A stretch of 26,808 bases of DNA, from assembly GCA_016207445.1 (NCBI GenBank), contig JACQPS010000087.1, positions 1 to 26,808 on the forward strand, read 5' to 3'. The DNA is from Gemmatimonadota bacterium. Lineage in GTDB: Bacteria; Gemmatimonadota; Gemmatimonadetes; Longimicrobiales; RSA9. The notes beneath the pieces were generated by a model that was not told the origin of the DNA, did not search any database, and saw nothing but the letters and a program-made list of their open reading frames with translations. The first letter of the stretch is position 1; each line of letters begins with the position of its first letter. The position numbers and the translations under genes are program-made. Below are positions 25,782 through 26,808 of this stretch, piece after piece.

Positions 25782-26808
25782 GGCTTCTGATCATCAACTG
25801 GCAGGATCGGCTGAACCCGCAGGCCGGCGGCGCGGAGGCGCACCTCCACGAGATCTTCGGCAGGCTCGCGCAGCGCCACGCGATCACCCTGCTGGTCTCG
25901 GCGTGGCGGGGGGCGCCACGCCGCGCGGCGCTGGACGGCATGGACGTGCATCGCGTCGGCGGCCGTTATACATTCAATCTCGTGGCACCAGGGTACTATC
26001 GCGCGCGGCTCCGGCGTGAGGCTTTCGACCTGGTTGTCGAGGACCTGAACAAGGTGCCGCTGTTCACGCCCCTGTGGTGCGGCACGCCCCTGGTGCTGCT
26101 CGTTCACCACCTCTTCGGCCGCACCGCATTCGAGGAAGCCGCATTCCCCGTGGCCGCGGCAACCTGGCTGCTGGAGCGTCCGCTCGCGCGCGTTTATGGC
26201 AGGGCGCCCGTCCAGGCCGTGTCCCGCAGCACGGCGGACGACCTCGAGCGCCGCGGCTTCGCCGCCGACCGGATCACCGTGATTCCCAATGGCGTGGATC
26301 TGGAGTTCTTCACGCCCGACCCGTCGGTCCTCAGGGCGCCGCTCCCCACGGCGCTCTACCTCGGGCGCCTGAAGCGGTACAAGCGGGTCGACCTGATCCT
26401 GCGCGCGTTCGCCCGCCTGAAAGACCGGGGCCTGCGCGCGCGCCTGGTCATCGCCGGGCAGGGAGATTACGAGCGGCAGCTGCGCAGGTTGTGTCGGGAG
26501 CTCGGGCTGGCGGAGCAGGTGACGATGCCGGGATTCGTGTCCGAGGACGACAAGCGGCGCCAGTTCCGGCAAGCCTGGGTGCACGTCCTCACCTCGCACA
26601 AGGAAGGGTGGGGCATCAGCAATCTCGAGGCAGCCGCGTGCGGCACGGCCAGCGTGGCGAGCGATTCGCCGGGCCTGCGCGATTCCGTCGTCGACGGCGT
26701 CACCGGCTTTCTCGTCCCGCACGGCGATCTGGACTCCCTGACGGACCGACTGGAGAGGCTGCTCACGGACGCGCAGCTGCGGGACCGACTCGGCGCGCAG
26801 GCCCGGGC
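25778..26808 (+). CDS. GT4-type glycosyltransferase, CTG start, truncated by window end
   Basis: The frame is open from 25778 to the right edge (343 complete codons). The protein begins (M)RLLIINWQDRLNPQAGGAE, the usual opening of GT-B glycosyltransferases that have AGGAE.H near the N terminus. It has PNGVD after the domain hinge, YLGRLKRYKRVDLIL, VIAGQGDY and the EX7E motif from Glu276 to Glu284 (EGWGISNLE), all typical of family 4 retaining enzymes acting on nucleotide sugars. No ATG, GTG or TTG lies in frame between nusB's last 25 or so codons and the AGGAE motif. CTG 25778 is preceded by AGGAGAGAGG (25764-25773) and overlaps the nusB stop as CTGA. Acceptor and product are unknown. Confidence 0.85.
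   Translation, partial: MRLLIINWQDRLNPQAGGAEAHLHEIFGRLAQRHAITLLVSAWRGAPRRAALDGMDVHRVGGRYTFNLVAPGYYRARLRREAFDLVVEDLNKVPLFTPLWCGTPLVLLVHHLFGRTAFEEAAFPVAAATWLLERPLARVYGRAPVQAVSRSTADDLERRGFAADRITVIPNGVDLEFFTPDPSVLRAPLPTALYLGRLKRYKRVDLILRAFARLKDRGLRARLVIAGQGDYERQLRRLCRELGLAEQVTMPGFVSEDDKRRQFRQAWVHVLTSHKEGWGISNLEAAACGTASVASDSPGLRDSVVDGVTGFLVPHGDLDSLTDRLERLLTDAQLRDRLGAQAR

Overview
The window is a compact, very GC-rich bacterial chromosome segment. Every recognisable gene lies on the + strand, most neighbours overlap or nearly touch, and GTG starts and ATGA/GTGA overlaps are common. The gene set includes rnz, aroA-cmk-rpsA, a propionyl-CoA carboxylase/methylmalonyl-CoA mutase module, a BTAD/receiver fusion regulator, and an outer-membrane-type protein inside a riboflavin run. 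It suggests a diderm heterotroph. Gemmatimonadota is my best guess; this is an inference from general gene content and style, not from a database match.

Left edge (1-373): the last 55 codons of an unrecognised protein, then a short non-coding stretch with two families of regularly spaced short repeats. After that comes the 3' part of a tRNA-Leu (anticodon TAA, class II variable arm, T arm, 3' acceptor strand) with no matching 5' half. This looks like the junction (attR-type scar) of an element that integrated into a tRNA-Leu gene, so the window probably starts inside that element.

Block A (388-6558): a small membrane protein, rnz, tyrA, aroA and cmk, each overlapping the next by 4 nt (or 1 nt, depending on start). 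Next come rpsA behind a 152-nt leader with two abutting hairpins, and a strong intrinsic terminator. Aromatic amino acid synthesis, tRNA 3' processing, CMP/dCMP phosphorylation and ribosomal protein S1 are therefore arranged together.

Block B (6616-16628): a lipoprotein with a periplasmic-binding fold, pccB, a biotin carboxylase, a 700-residue fusion regulator (winged helix-BTAD-REC-degenerate GGDEF-REC), rlmD, a separate biotin carrier protein, and the large subunit of methylmalonyl-CoA mutase. Specificity residues in PccB and in the mutase favour propionyl-CoA and methylmalonyl-CoA, so the block can be read as the route from propionyl-CoA towards succinyl-CoA. The epimerase and the B12-binding mutase subunit are not in the window.

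Block C (16662-20640): an FmdB-type zinc ribbon protein, argS, a PfkB-family sugar kinase and purM, closely packed.

Block D (20698-26808): a signal-peptide-bearing, probably outer-membrane protein, then ribD, ribE, ribBA, ribH and nusB (a complete route from GTP and ribulose 5-phosphate to riboflavin, except for the separate phosphatase). A glycosyltransferase follows, which apparently starts at CTG and runs off the right edge. No FMN riboswitch was recognised.

Most of the window is housekeeping. The parts that deserve a second look are the tRNA-Leu scar with its phased repeats, the rpsA leader, the fusion regulator inside the propionyl-CoA block, and the CTG-start glycosyltransferase. I found no convincing evidence of a wholly new system.
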